From Prochlorococcus sp. AG-347-M18 (GTDB taxonomy: Bacteria; Cyanobacteriota; Cyanobacteriia; PCC-6307; Cyanobiaceae), in NCBI GenBank assembly GCA_003281165.1, contig QCCT01000009.1:1-53342 (forward strand): a stretch of 53,342 nucleotides of DNA, read 5' to 3'. Shown piece by piece: positions 43,938 through 52,075 of this stretch. The translations under genes were made by a program, and so were the position numbers. The notes under the pieces are model-generated. The model was not told the DNA's origin and ran no database searches. It saw only the letters and a program-made list of their open reading frames with translations. How positions within the stretch are numbered: the first letter of the stretch is position 1; every line of letters starts with the position of its first letter.

Positions 43938-45038
43938 ATGAAATTAATTTGTTTATCAAATAAAACCAAAATTTATAAGACATTTGCACTTTTTATTTTA
44001 GGAATAATTTTTGATTCCTCCTTAATAATAAGACCAATTAGGGCTTTTGAAGAAGTACCTATTCTTGATACTCAGTTAAACGCTAGTCCATATATTATTG
44101 GACCCGGAGATGTTCTTGAATTATCTATATATGGAGAACCTCAAATATCCGGAACTTATCAAGTGTTAAATGATGGATCAATCCCAATACCCTTTTCTGG
44201 CAATATCTTTGTCAAAGGTTACGATTTAATTAATGCAACTGAAATTATTAAAAATAAATTACAAGAACAGTTAATAACCCCAACTATTCAATTAAAAATA
44301 AAAAAAGCTAGACCGATAAGGATTTCTGTAATTGGAGAGATAGAAAGACCTGGAATTTATACTTTAACAACTAGTGAAAGTTCTCAAACTCAAGGTTTTA
44401 ATAGTTTAAATATAAGTGGACTTCCAACGGTTGTTGATGCCATACAAAAATCTGGAGGAATCACTCAAAATGCAAATTTATCTCAAGTTGAGTTATTAAG
44501 ATTAATTCCTAATAGAGAAAATGAATATAAAAAAACAAATTTAAATTTGTTAAAACTGATTTTTGAAGGTAAGCAAATTTTTAATCCCTATCTCTTTGAT
44601 GGAGATATTTTAAAAATAAAAAAAGCTAGTCAAACGAAAGGTGAGTTAATTTCTTTAGCACAATCAAATCTTTCGCCACAAAGGATTTCAGTATATTTTG
44701 TAGGGGAGGTTAATAATCCAGGCAAAATTGAATTAATCTCAAACACCCCTTTAGTCCAGGGAATATTAGCTGCAGGTGGACCAATTAATTGGAGAGGGAA
44801 TAAAGGTAAGGTTTTGTTGGTAAGAATGAATAAAAATGGATCAATTTCAAAAAAGAGATATAAGTTGAATCTAGGTGAAAATGTTTCAAAGAATAAGAAT
44901 CCTATACTAAAAAATGGAGATACAATAATTGTTACAAGAACTTCTTTGGCGGTAGGAAGTGATGCTTTAAATGCAATAAGTTCTCCAGTATCAAATGCTA
45001 TTACTGCTTTGACATTGCTTAAATTAGTCGGTAATTAA
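43938..45038 (+). CDS. Polysaccharide export outer-membrane protein (Wza-like)
   Basis: A 366-residue export protein. After a signal sequence (FALFILGIIFDSSLIIRPIRA) comes the polysaccharide-export domain YIIGPGDVLELSIYGEPQISGTYQV with IPFSGNIFVKGYDL, then two SLBB domains (IRISVIGEIERPGIYTL; ISVYFVGEVNNPGKIEL). No lipobox Cys is seen after the signal, unlike E. coli Wza. It would form the periplasmic and outer-membrane channel working with the divergent Wzc-like protein; the 116-bp gap holds both promoters. Confidence 0.9.
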   Translation: MKLICLSNKTKIYKTFALFILGIIFDSSLIIRPIRAFEEVPILDTQLNASPYIIGPGDVLELSIYGEPQISGTYQVLNDGSIPIPFSGNIFVKGYDLINATEIIKNKLQEQLITPTIQLKIKKARPIRISVIGEIERPGIYTLTTSESSQTQGFNSLNISGLPTVVDAIQKSGGITQNANLSQVELLRLIPNRENEYKKTNLNLLKLIFEGKQIFNPYLFDGDILKIKKASQTKGELISLAQSNLSPQRISVYFVGEVNNPGKIELISNTPLVQGILAAGGPINWRGNKGKVLLVRMNKNGSISKKRYKLNLGENVSKNKNPILKNGDTIIVTRTSLAVGSDALNAISSPVSNAITALTLLKLVGN

Positions 45039-45041
45039 AAT

Positions 45042-46061
45042 TTACTTACTATATTTAGCTAGATAATAACTTGAAAAGAAACCAATACCAAGGTAATAAC
45101 CTGGTTGTAGATATCTTGGATGCGGAAAATCAAAGAGAAGAGATAGAACCAATGTAATTAATATTAAAAGTAATAAAAAATTAATTTTAAATATCCTAAA
45201 TGAAAAAGCAAAAATTAAAATTCTAGTTATATAGTCAATAAAGAAAAAAGTCCTTGTTGTTATGTCGGCTTTGGGGTTATTTAAAAATGAATTTATGCCA
45301 CCTATTATATTAAAAATCATTCTTGATATTAGTGTTTTGTTTTGCCCAGAATAGTTTTGAGATAAATCATCATAAATAGTTACCATATTTTCTGTTGTAG
45401 AGAAAGAATTTAAAAATCTGGAGAAAAATTCATTAAAAATTCCAATAAAAACTACTAATAATAAAAATACGAATATTTTTTTGTAGCTTAATTTGAAACC
45501 TGATTTAGTAATTAGATAGCAAATAAAGATGTTTAATAGTAAAACTGGAGTATATACTGGTCTACCAATAACTATTACTAATGAAAAAAATATTCTCGCA
45601 AAATTTGGACATTTTCTCCCTAAACTAATTCCCAATAACAAAGAAAATAATAATTGAGAAAATTCTCTAGATGGCTCTAAATAGCGTAGATAGATAGAGG
45701 GATTAAACAAAAGAAGGAAAAAGATAATACTTATTGCTATATATTTTTGTTTCTCTTGTTTATCCAAATATCCTCTAGGTTTAAATAATTTAAGAAAACC
45801 TAGACTTTTCCAAAAAATAACTAAAAAAGTTGAATTTATAATAAATGGTGAAATAGGTCCTAAGAAACCATAAATAAATGTTATGAAAAATGTATTTATT
45901 TCGCCTACTAGATATACATTATTTTCAAAGTTATATTCAAAGTTTTCATAATATCCCAAAAAATTAATTGCATCACCAAAAAAAATGCCATTAAAAAAAT
46001 AATTAATAGTTCCAATAATAGGAATTAAAATTAAAGAAAGATTTATATAAGAAATTTTCAC
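45042..46061 (-). CDS. Multi-spanning membrane protein, possible polysaccharide polymerase or GT-C enzyme
   Basis: A 339-residue protein with about nine hydrophobic helices, large polar loop around NMVTIYDDLSQNYSGQNKTL and C-terminal FDFPHPRYLQPGYYLGIG. Topology and location beside Wza/Wzc fit a Wzy-type polymerase; the HPRY signature near the end also occurs in GT-C glycosyltransferases. No conserved motif lets me choose. It is convergent with the Wza gene (3 bp between stops). Confidence 0.55.
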   Translation of the reverse strand: MKISYINLSLILIPIIGTINYFFNGIFFGDAINFLGYYENFEYNFENNVYLVGEINTFFITFIYGFLGPISPFIINSTFLVIFWKSLGFLKLFKPRGYLDKQEKQKYIAISIIFFLLLFNPSIYLRYLEPSREFSQLLFSLLLGISLGRKCPNFARIFFSLVIVIGRPVYTPVLLLNIFICYLITKSGFKLSYKKIFVFLLLVVFIGIFNEFFSRFLNSFSTTENMVTIYDDLSQNYSGQNKTLISRMIFNIIGGINSFLNNPKADITTRTFFFIDYITRILIFAFSFRIFKINFLLLLILITLVLSLLFDFPHPRYLQPGYYLGIGFFSSYYLAKYSK

Positions 46062-46088
46062 AATTAGAAGTTTATATTAAAAATTTAA

Positions 46089-46910
46089 TTAAAATATTTT
46101 GAATTTACTTATTTTTCTAATCATAAATTTAATTTTATTTAATGTCATAAAGTATGGTTTTGTCGGTAAAAAAGAAAATAAAATATGAAAAAAACTTTTT
46201 GATATTCCAACAATTGATCCTAATAAAAGATAAATAGATTTTTTTGATAATGCTAAATTACATTTGATATTAACAAGATTATGATTAATTAAACTTTTTG
46301 TCATATTGTTATTATGCGTGCGATATTTTACAAGTGGAAAAGGTAAGTATTTAATTTTTATATCTGATAATAATAAACGAACAAACCAATCATAATCATC
46401 TGCAGTATTTAATGATTCCTTAAAATTTATATTTAGAACAAGCTCTTTCTTTGCCACAATGGAAGATCCACCTCCCCAAACATTGGTGCCTGTAAGAAGA
46501 GAACTTAAAGAGACATTTCGAATTTCACTCCCATGAAGTAATTGTGGCTTTTGCTCCCAAAGTCCAAATTTTGTGAAATCATGTATCAAAACAGAATTTT
46601 TTTCTATTTCTTTTAAACAAATTTCTGCCTTATTTGGGACCCATAAATCATCATCATCAGAAAAAAACAAAAAATCTGTAACTGCAATCTTAGCTCCATA
46701 ATTTCTTTTGGCAGCTAAATTTAAATTTTTGCAAAAAACGATTTTACATTCATTTGAGCAATTTAAATTATTTGAGTTTTTTCTACAAAAATTATTATCG
46801 TCTAGCAAAAATATAATTTCTTTAGCCTGCAAAGTTTGTTTCTTGATTGTTTCGCAAAGTTCATTTAAATATTCGAATCTTCCTAACGAAGGAATTAGTA
46901 CAGAATACAT
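46089..46910 (-). CDS. Family 2 glycosyltransferase
   Basis: A 273-residue GT-A enzyme with YSVLIPSLGRFEYLNELCETIKKQTL at the start, IIFLLDDNN, and DFLFFSDDDDLWVPNKAEICL near residue 88 as the Asp-rich metal motif. SLLTGTNVWGGGSSIVAKKELVL and ADDYDWFVRLLL contain the catalytic-base region. The C-terminal 60 residues are hydrophobic and basic, suggesting membrane contact. It is 27 bp upstream of the multi-spanning protein gene and probably co-transcribed with it. Confidence 0.88.
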   Translation of the reverse strand: MYSVLIPSLGRFEYLNELCETIKKQTLQAKEIIFLLDDNNFCRKNSNNLNCSNECKIVFCKNLNLAAKRNYGAKIAVTDFLFFSDDDDLWVPNKAEICLKEIEKNSVLIHDFTKFGLWEQKPQLLHGSEIRNVSLSSLLTGTNVWGGGSSIVAKKELVLNINFKESLNTADDYDWFVRLLLSDIKIKYLPFPLVKYRTHNNNMTKSLINHNLVNIKCNLALSKKSIYLLLGSIVGISKSFFHILFSFLPTKPYFMTLNKIKFMIRKISKFKIF

Positions 46911-47105
46911 TACTTATATTTAATCTTTAGATTTTGACTATATAGATTTTAAATTGTTTAATTATAAAAATAGTAAAGTTTACTAAACTTGATACATATA
47001 TTTTTATAAAATAGAATAATTTTAAAGTCTAAAAATTTAAATTAAATGACTTTTAATAAAATTTTTTTGGTGATTATTGGTATCCATCTTAAAATTATCT
47101 TATAG

Positions 47106-48236
47106 ATGAATTCTTCTCAGGAATCTTTTTTTAGAAATTTATGGATTAAATTATGTTCACCACCTCCATGGAAGATTTTAGGTTATAAATTTTTTCAAAG
47201 ATTAAATTTAAAAAAGAATAATATCTATATTTTTCTTGAAATTTTTCAATTTTTAAGATGGATTATTTCTTCATTATTCAATCCAACTTATTTTTTAAAG
47301 TATAAATCAATCATACCTTTAGATATTTTCTTAAAAGCATGCGTTCTAAATTGCTTTAGTTTGTCAGAGATTAAAAATCTCATCCAGCTTGGTTTCAGAT
47401 CATGGAGTCAGTTGTCAGAATTTAATCCTAAGCTGCTGACTCTATATATACATCAGGAGAATCGTAAAGATTGGCCAAATCAAAGTCAGGAAGTTATAGA
47501 TAAATTAGGAAATAAAATAAAAATACTGGAACTTGCTCCTAAGAAATTTAGAGTACCTTTTCTTATTGATGTTAATGTGAATCCATATCCAAATTGGTGG
47601 AGGGAATCTTTAATCTCTGAAGGCATTATTGTAAAACCTATTTATGGAAGTGGCGGTGAGGATGTAATAAGATTTTGGGTTAAGGATTCGAGATTATATT
47701 CGCAAAACCTTTTCATTAAAAATGATATTAAAATTTCAGATATAGATCCTGTAAAATTTTCTCCAAAATTAATTTTTGATATATGGCATTTAAATCGAAA
47801 AAAAGATATAAAACCTTTTGCGATGCCATATATTTTAAATGATAAAAAATTACCTAATACTTATCCATCAATTGTCGTTAGGGTGATTTCTGAACGTAAA
47901 TTAGGTGATAGAAAAATATTTGTTAAAGATGCTTGGATTGAATATAAAATAGAAAATACTTTCATATTGCAAAATTACAAAGGAACTAAAATTTGTTATG
48001 AGAAAGGAAGAATTAAGATTGAAGAAAATTTAAAAAATTATGATTCTTGTCTTGCAAATCACTTTAAAAAGTCTATTAATGGATCTATCCTAATGCATAA
48101 AAGATTAGATAACATTGATCGGATAGCTTGGGATTGGATACCAAGTGATAAAGGTCCAAAACTACTTGAAGGTAATGCATGTTTCGAACTATTTATACCT
48201 GAGATTTTTAAAAAAATCGATAAAAGATATCTTTAA
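47106..48236 (+). CDS. Sugar-transfer-associated ATP-grasp protein
   Basis: A 376-residue protein. The C-terminal two thirds is ATP-grasp-like: IIVKPIYGSGGEDVIRFWV (nucleotide-binding Lys and Gly-rich loop), YPSIVVRVISERK, and the terminal KGPKLLEGNACFELFIPEIF with the metal-binding Glu and Asn. This architecture fits the ATP-grasp family found in polysaccharide loci, whose chemistry is unclear; a carboxylate-amine ligation onto sugars or peptides is possible. It lies between the polymerase-like operon and the lasso exporter on the opposite strand. Confidence 0.68.
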   Translation: MNSSQESFFRNLWIKLCSPPPWKILGYKFFQRLNLKKNNIYIFLEIFQFLRWIISSLFNPTYFLKYKSIIPLDIFLKACVLNCFSLSEIKNLIQLGFRSWSQLSEFNPKLLTLYIHQENRKDWPNQSQEVIDKLGNKIKILELAPKKFRVPFLIDVNVNPYPNWWRESLISEGIIVKPIYGSGGEDVIRFWVKDSRLYSQNLFIKNDIKISDIDPVKFSPKLIFDIWHLNRKKDIKPFAMPYILNDKKLPNTYPSIVVRVISERKLGDRKIFVKDAWIEYKIENTFILQNYKGTKICYEKGRIKIEENLKNYDSCLANHFKKSINGSILMHKRLDNIDRIAWDWIPSDKGPKLLEGNACFELFIPEIFKKIDKRYL

Positions 48237-48374
48237 AAATCTTATAGAAATGTTTTTATCACAGCTAAATATAATAGTCATAAATTTATAGAGTAAGCTC
48301 TTTACAATAATAATTAATTTAAGGGGACGACTTTTTGGTGGTCAAATAAAAATAAATATCCAATTAAAGTAGTA

Positions 48375-50108
48375 TCAGTTAATTCTGATTATTTCATCAG
48401 CTTGAGAAATAATTCTTGGCTCATGAGTACTTATTATTATCAACTTATCTTTTGATCTTTTTATTAAGAAATCACAAATTTTTTCTTTTAAATTTTTATC
48501 AAGATATGTTGTTGGCTCATCATATACCTCTATTTGATTATTTTTTATCAAGGTTCTTAATAAACCTATTCTTTTTTTTTCTCCTCCTGAGAATCTATCA
48601 GAGGAGAGTTTTATTTTATAATTATCATTATTGTATTCTTTAAGCATATATTCCATATTTAAAAATGTAAAATACCTCATTATTTCTTCTTCCATCTCAA
48701 GCTTATTATTATCTAAAATTAACTTATTATTTAGGAACAGATTTTCTTTTAATGATGCTTCAAAAATAATAATGTCTTGTGGCTGATAAGAAATTAAATT
48801 TTTGAAAAGATGAGGAAATTTTATCCCATCAATAATTTTTTCAATATTATCTGAATTGCGTAATTTCCATTTACTGTTTTCTACATCATCAATACCGCAT
48901 AATTTATCTAATAAAGATGTTTTACCGGCGCCAGAATTTCCCACTAGGGCAATTAGTTTAGATCTTTTTAGATTCAAATTTAATATAGTTCCTTGATTAT
49001 CTTTATTAACCCAGTCAACACTTTTTAATTTACCTAATTTATATTTATTTTTCTCAGATATTGAAAAATTAATCTTTTTTTTATTTATGAGATAATCATT
49101 TTTGCTCAATTTTTTTCTTACTTTTAAAAGATGTATATATCCAGGTAAAGAACCAAGACAAGAACGATATGAACCCAAAGTAGTAGTTATAAAAGTTGAT
49201 ATTTTATAAGAATAGAAAATTAAAGTTGTTCGCGATACTATATCAACTCTATCAGAGAAATATAGAAACCATATGCCAATTAAAATAACAGTTAAAAATT
49301 CCTTTATAGAATTAAAAACTGATTGTTTTCTTACTAAAGTAATTAATATTTTTTTAAAGTAATTAGTTTCTTTTTTGAAATTTTCCAAGCACCACAGTTC
49401 CGCGTTCATTGCTTGAATAGATTTCAGTCCATTTATTCCATTCCCAATGGTTCTTTGTAAAGAGCTATTTACAAAAACTTGTTTGTTACCTAATTGCCAA
49501 CTTTCAGATCTTTGCAGGACGGCTGCTATTGCAGGAGGTAATAAGCCAATTATTAGAACTAAAGCAGGAAACTTTCCAAGATATATAAAAATTATGCTGT
49601 ATGCAGAGATAGTAATAATACCACTTATAAAATAAATAAATTGTTCTACCGCAGTAATAGTTCTTCCTATATCCGAAAAAAGTAAACTTGATAATTCTGC
49701 TTTACCAACTTCATTTAATGCATTTTTTTTTGAATATAAAACAATTTTCAGTAATTGATTACGTAATCTTTCTGTATAGCCTCTTCTCAACTTTTCTAAA
49801 CTTGTATCAACATAAACCTTTATTAATCCCTTAACAATAAAAAGTATGAAAAGTCCAACTAATATATTTTTTAAGGAAAAATCATAATTTAACAATTTCA
49901 AAGGGAAGTCTTTTGTATCTAATAAAATTTTGATAACTATCGATATTCCAAAAATATCAATAATATTTAATATTGATTTATAGAAGGATATTCTAAAAAA
50001 AATATTGAGACCTGCTTCTTTAAGCAGTGATTTAATTCCAACAACTATTATATTTTTCTTGATATTTTTTTCGATAATTTCTGAAAATATAGAACTAAAA
50101 ATATCCAT
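48375..50108 (-). CDS. ABC exporter, lasso D-type
   Basis: A 577-residue exporter with fused membrane and ATPase domains. Helices include ILNIIDIFGISIVIKILLD, ILVGLFILFIVKGLIKVYV and FIYFISGIITISAYSIIFIYLG. The ATPase has Walker A ALVGNSGAGKTSLLDKL, the signature RFSGGEKKRIGLLR, Walker B IEVYDEPTTYLD and a His in ISTHEP. The ATG overlaps the cyclase stop (TAATG at 50106-50110); an ATG 42 bp upstream is rejected because it lies inside the cyclase gene. It is the probable export and immunity pump for the lasso peptide. Confidence 0.9.
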   Translation of the reverse strand: MDIFSSIFSEIIEKNIKKNIIVVGIKSLLKEAGLNIFFRISFYKSILNIIDIFGISIVIKILLDTKDFPLKLLNYDFSLKNILVGLFILFIVKGLIKVYVDTSLEKLRRGYTERLRNQLLKIVLYSKKNALNEVGKAELSSLLFSDIGRTITAVEQFIYFISGIITISAYSIIFIYLGKFPALVLIIGLLPPAIAAVLQRSESWQLGNKQVFVNSSLQRTIGNGINGLKSIQAMNAELWCLENFKKETNYFKKILITLVRKQSVFNSIKEFLTVILIGIWFLYFSDRVDIVSRTTLIFYSYKISTFITTTLGSYRSCLGSLPGYIHLLKVRKKLSKNDYLINKKKINFSISEKNKYKLGKLKSVDWVNKDNQGTILNLNLKRSKLIALVGNSGAGKTSLLDKLCGIDDVENSKWKLRNSDNIEKIIDGIKFPHLFKNLISYQPQDIIIFEASLKENLFLNNKLILDNNKLEMEEEIMRYFTFLNMEYMLKEYNNDNYKIKLSSDRFSGGEKKRIGLLRTLIKNNQIEVYDEPTTYLDKNLKEKICDFLIKRSKDKLIIISTHEPRIISQADEIIRIN

Positions 50109-51667
50109 TAAGTCAATCTTTTCCACCAAGCATTTAAAGTGTATAAGCAATTCAATGACGTTGATATATCGTAAATTGATGATAAATTTTGGTCTGTTAG
50201 AGTTTTTTCAACGTGTATAATTAGATCTTCTATGTTAAATAAGCTTTTTAAATCTTTTTCAAAAAAAGGAATCTCTTTCAATCTCATTTCTATTTCAAAA
50301 AATTTATATTTTATATATCTTTGAATCCATTCTTCATTTTCTGGTCTGTTTTTATCAGGATTTGTTCTTAAAAAAGGTGGTAAAACATCTCTAAAAGTTT
50401 CTCTTGCAAGCAATCTACCTTTTTTATAAGAAGATGCAAAATATTCTGAATCTTGATTAATTATAGTTGAAATTAAACTTTCATCTAAAAATGGAAAGAA
50501 TTTTTGAATTCCAAAGTGGTTTAAAATACGTTGTTCAGATTCTCTCCTAACAGTTACCCAATTTGAACTAATGGCATTTTTAATTGCACAATCTAAATTA
50601 ACATTCATATCACTATCCCAGAGATATTCATCATGAAAATAATCATTTAATAAGGTTAAACCTTTAATACTGAGATGTTTTTTTAATGCATTTTTAGGAT
50701 AAGTATTTTTAAGTTTATTTTTTTTTACATTTCTGATAAATTGTGGATTTAAAAAGAAAATAATATTTTCGGAAAAAGATTTCAATGGCGATGGATGTTC
50801 ATGATAGAAATTTATTAATTCTTTAATCCTAAAACCTTTTATTAATTCAGGAATTCGATTCATACCATGATGACTAAGACCCTGGTCACCGCCAAAACCG
50901 CTAAATATGATTCCACAATTTAAACTTTTAAGAACTTTTGCCATTTCAATATTCCAACCCAACATTGGAGCAGGACATCCAAAGATATCTAAAGATTCCT
51001 CGATAGTGTTTAAACTTTTTTGATATTCATCATTTTTTTTGTTGATTGTTCTATCTCTTGTTAAATGACAATTTTCAATCTTTAAATTATGAAAAATTCT
51101 AAATTCTTTTAAGAGGTCACCTTCACCAGTATGGTCAATACTCCAAGTATGAATTTTATTTGTAGGTATTTTTAATTTATGTACTAATATTCCTAATAAG
51201 GCATTTGAGTCAATTCCACTACTATGTTCACAACCAAAATTTACAGATGAGTTTTTTTTAATACTTTTGGCTAAACTATTCTCAATATGATTAAAAATAT
51301 ATTCATGAACATTTTCTTTTATATCCTTATCAATTCCTTTGCAAAAGGGTTTATAAGAAAAAGTTTTAATCTCTCCAGAATCTTTTAGAATTATATGACT
51401 TGATCTTGGTAATCTTTCTATTTTTACATAAGGCGATGTATCTGGATCAGGTGTTCTATTTATCAAATTTGCTACATATTTATAATTTACGTCTTTAACA
51501 TTCGCAGAACTATGTAATGCATAAGCTTCCTCCCATGATCTCACTAAAAAGTTTTTAGCTTTCTTACTATCTCTGAAATAAAATAAAGGGTTTTTATTAA
51601 AAATATCAGTTCTGTAAATTCCAGGACTTAAAGGATAAGGATCTTTACAAGTAAAAGTTTGAGCCAT
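50108..51667 (-). CDS. Asparagine-synthetase-like lasso cyclase (C protein)
   Basis: A 519-residue ATP-dependent macrolactam synthetase. It lacks the N-terminal catalytic Cys of glutamine-dependent AsnB, as lasso cyclases do, and has the pyrophosphatase loop HSSGIDSNALLG near residue 151 (Ser-Ser-Gly-Ile-Asp-Ser), FSGFGGDQGLSHHG, and FPFLDESLIS. It would adenylate a core Glu side chain and close the ring onto the N-terminal Gly. It is 184 bp downstream of the precursor and coupled to the exporter gene by TAATG. A non-RiPP asparagine-synthetase homologue is the alternative; the neighbouring precursor argues against it. Confidence 0.85.
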   Translation of the reverse strand: MAQTFTCKDPYPLSPGIYRTDIFNKNPLFYFRDSKKAKNFLVRSWEEAYALHSSANVKDVNYKYVANLINRTPDPDTSPYVKIERLPRSSHIILKDSGEIKTFSYKPFCKGIDKDIKENVHEYIFNHIENSLAKSIKKNSSVNFGCEHSSGIDSNALLGILVHKLKIPTNKIHTWSIDHTGEGDLLKEFRIFHNLKIENCHLTRDRTINKKNDEYQKSLNTIEESLDIFGCPAPMLGWNIEMAKVLKSLNCGIIFSGFGGDQGLSHHGMNRIPELIKGFRIKELINFYHEHPSPLKSFSENIIFFLNPQFIRNVKKNKLKNTYPKNALKKHLSIKGLTLLNDYFHDEYLWDSDMNVNLDCAIKNAISSNWVTVRRESEQRILNHFGIQKFFPFLDESLISTIINQDSEYFASSYKKGRLLARETFRDVLPPFLRTNPDKNRPENEEWIQRYIKYKFFEIEMRLKEIPFFEKDLKSLFNIEDLIIHVEKTLTDQNLSSIYDISTSLNCLYTLNAWWKRLT

Positions 51668-51764
51668 AAAAGCTATATACTCATTATTACCTTATCTAAA
51701 ACTAATAAATATACTACTCCTGAATCACTAAAACCTAACTTTAATGCCATAAATACTAAATATC

Positions 51765-51789
51765 AAAAAAGTTTATTTAAAAAAATAAA
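51765..51789 (-). terminator. Possible weak terminator between precursor and cyclase
   Basis: On the minus strand a 7-bp AT-only stem (TTTATTT/AAATAAA, loop of four T) is followed by one C and six T. Weak stem but correct shape. Placed 63 bp after the precursor stop, partial read-through would give more precursor than enzyme mRNA, the usual need in RiPP clusters. Confidence 0.3.
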
Positions 51790-51851
51790 AGTAGGATTGA
51801 GGAATAGTAAATTATAAAGTTATAAATTAGTAAGATACTATTTTGATTAAA

Positions 51852-52004
51852 CTATGAAAAAGCTAAAACAGGTTTTCCTCCAGTACTAGATTCTTCGTTA
51901 TTAGGAAATTCTTTACCAGCGGTTTCTGATAGTTCTAATCTTGATATGGTTGGTTTCTCCCAGTCAGATTTTGTTTTTTTCTGTTGCCTACTTTTCTTAA
52001 TCAT
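51852..52004 (-). CDS. Lasso peptide precursor (A gene)
   Basis: A 50-residue peptide from ATG 52004 to TAG 51852. Leader, residues 1-29: basic MIKKSRQQKKTKSDWEKPTI, then SRLELSETA, giving the W-x-x-P motif seen by B1-type proteins and Thr28 at position -2. Core, residues 30-50: starts GKEFPNNEE, continues SSTGGKPVLAFS. Gly at core position 1 with Glu at 8 and 9 provides the macrolactam partners, predicting an 8- or 9-residue ring and a 12-13 residue loop and tail. The final residue is Ser, the phosphorylation site in kinase-type lasso peptides. Flanked by cyclase and sulfotransferase genes. Confidence 0.8.
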   Translation of the reverse strand: MIKKSRQQKKTKSDWEKPTISRLELSETAGKEFPNNEESSTGGKPVLAFS

Positions 52005-52030
52005 AGGGAAACTTAAAAAAATATATAATA

Positions 52031-52066
52031 CTCTAGATTATACCAACACGTGTAATTTGTCTAGAG
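52031..52066 (-). promoter_or_regulatory. Promoter of the lasso precursor with overlapping inverted repeat
   Basis: On the minus strand a perfect TATAAT lies at 52037-52042 and TAGACA (5 of 6 matches to TTGACA) at 52058-52063, 15 bp apart. The element is framed by a 7-bp inverted repeat, CTCTAGA at 52031-52037 and TCTAGAG at 52060-52066, nearly coaxial with an inner palindrome ACACGTGT at 52046-52053. A repressor or activator dimer could bind here. Expected transcript start near 52030, 26 bases before the ATG. Confidence 0.55.
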
Positions 52067-52075
52067 CCAATTAAG

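Noticed and set aside
48325..48350. Possible hairpin GACGAC-TTTTT-GGTGGTC between the ATP-grasp gene and the exporter, considered as terminator or small RNA
   Set aside because: Stem has a central mismatch and no T tract follows; too weak to call.
50109..50150. 14-residue N-terminal extension of the lasso exporter
   Set aside because: Would overlap the cyclase; the TAATG junction at 50106-50110 is the natural coupled start.
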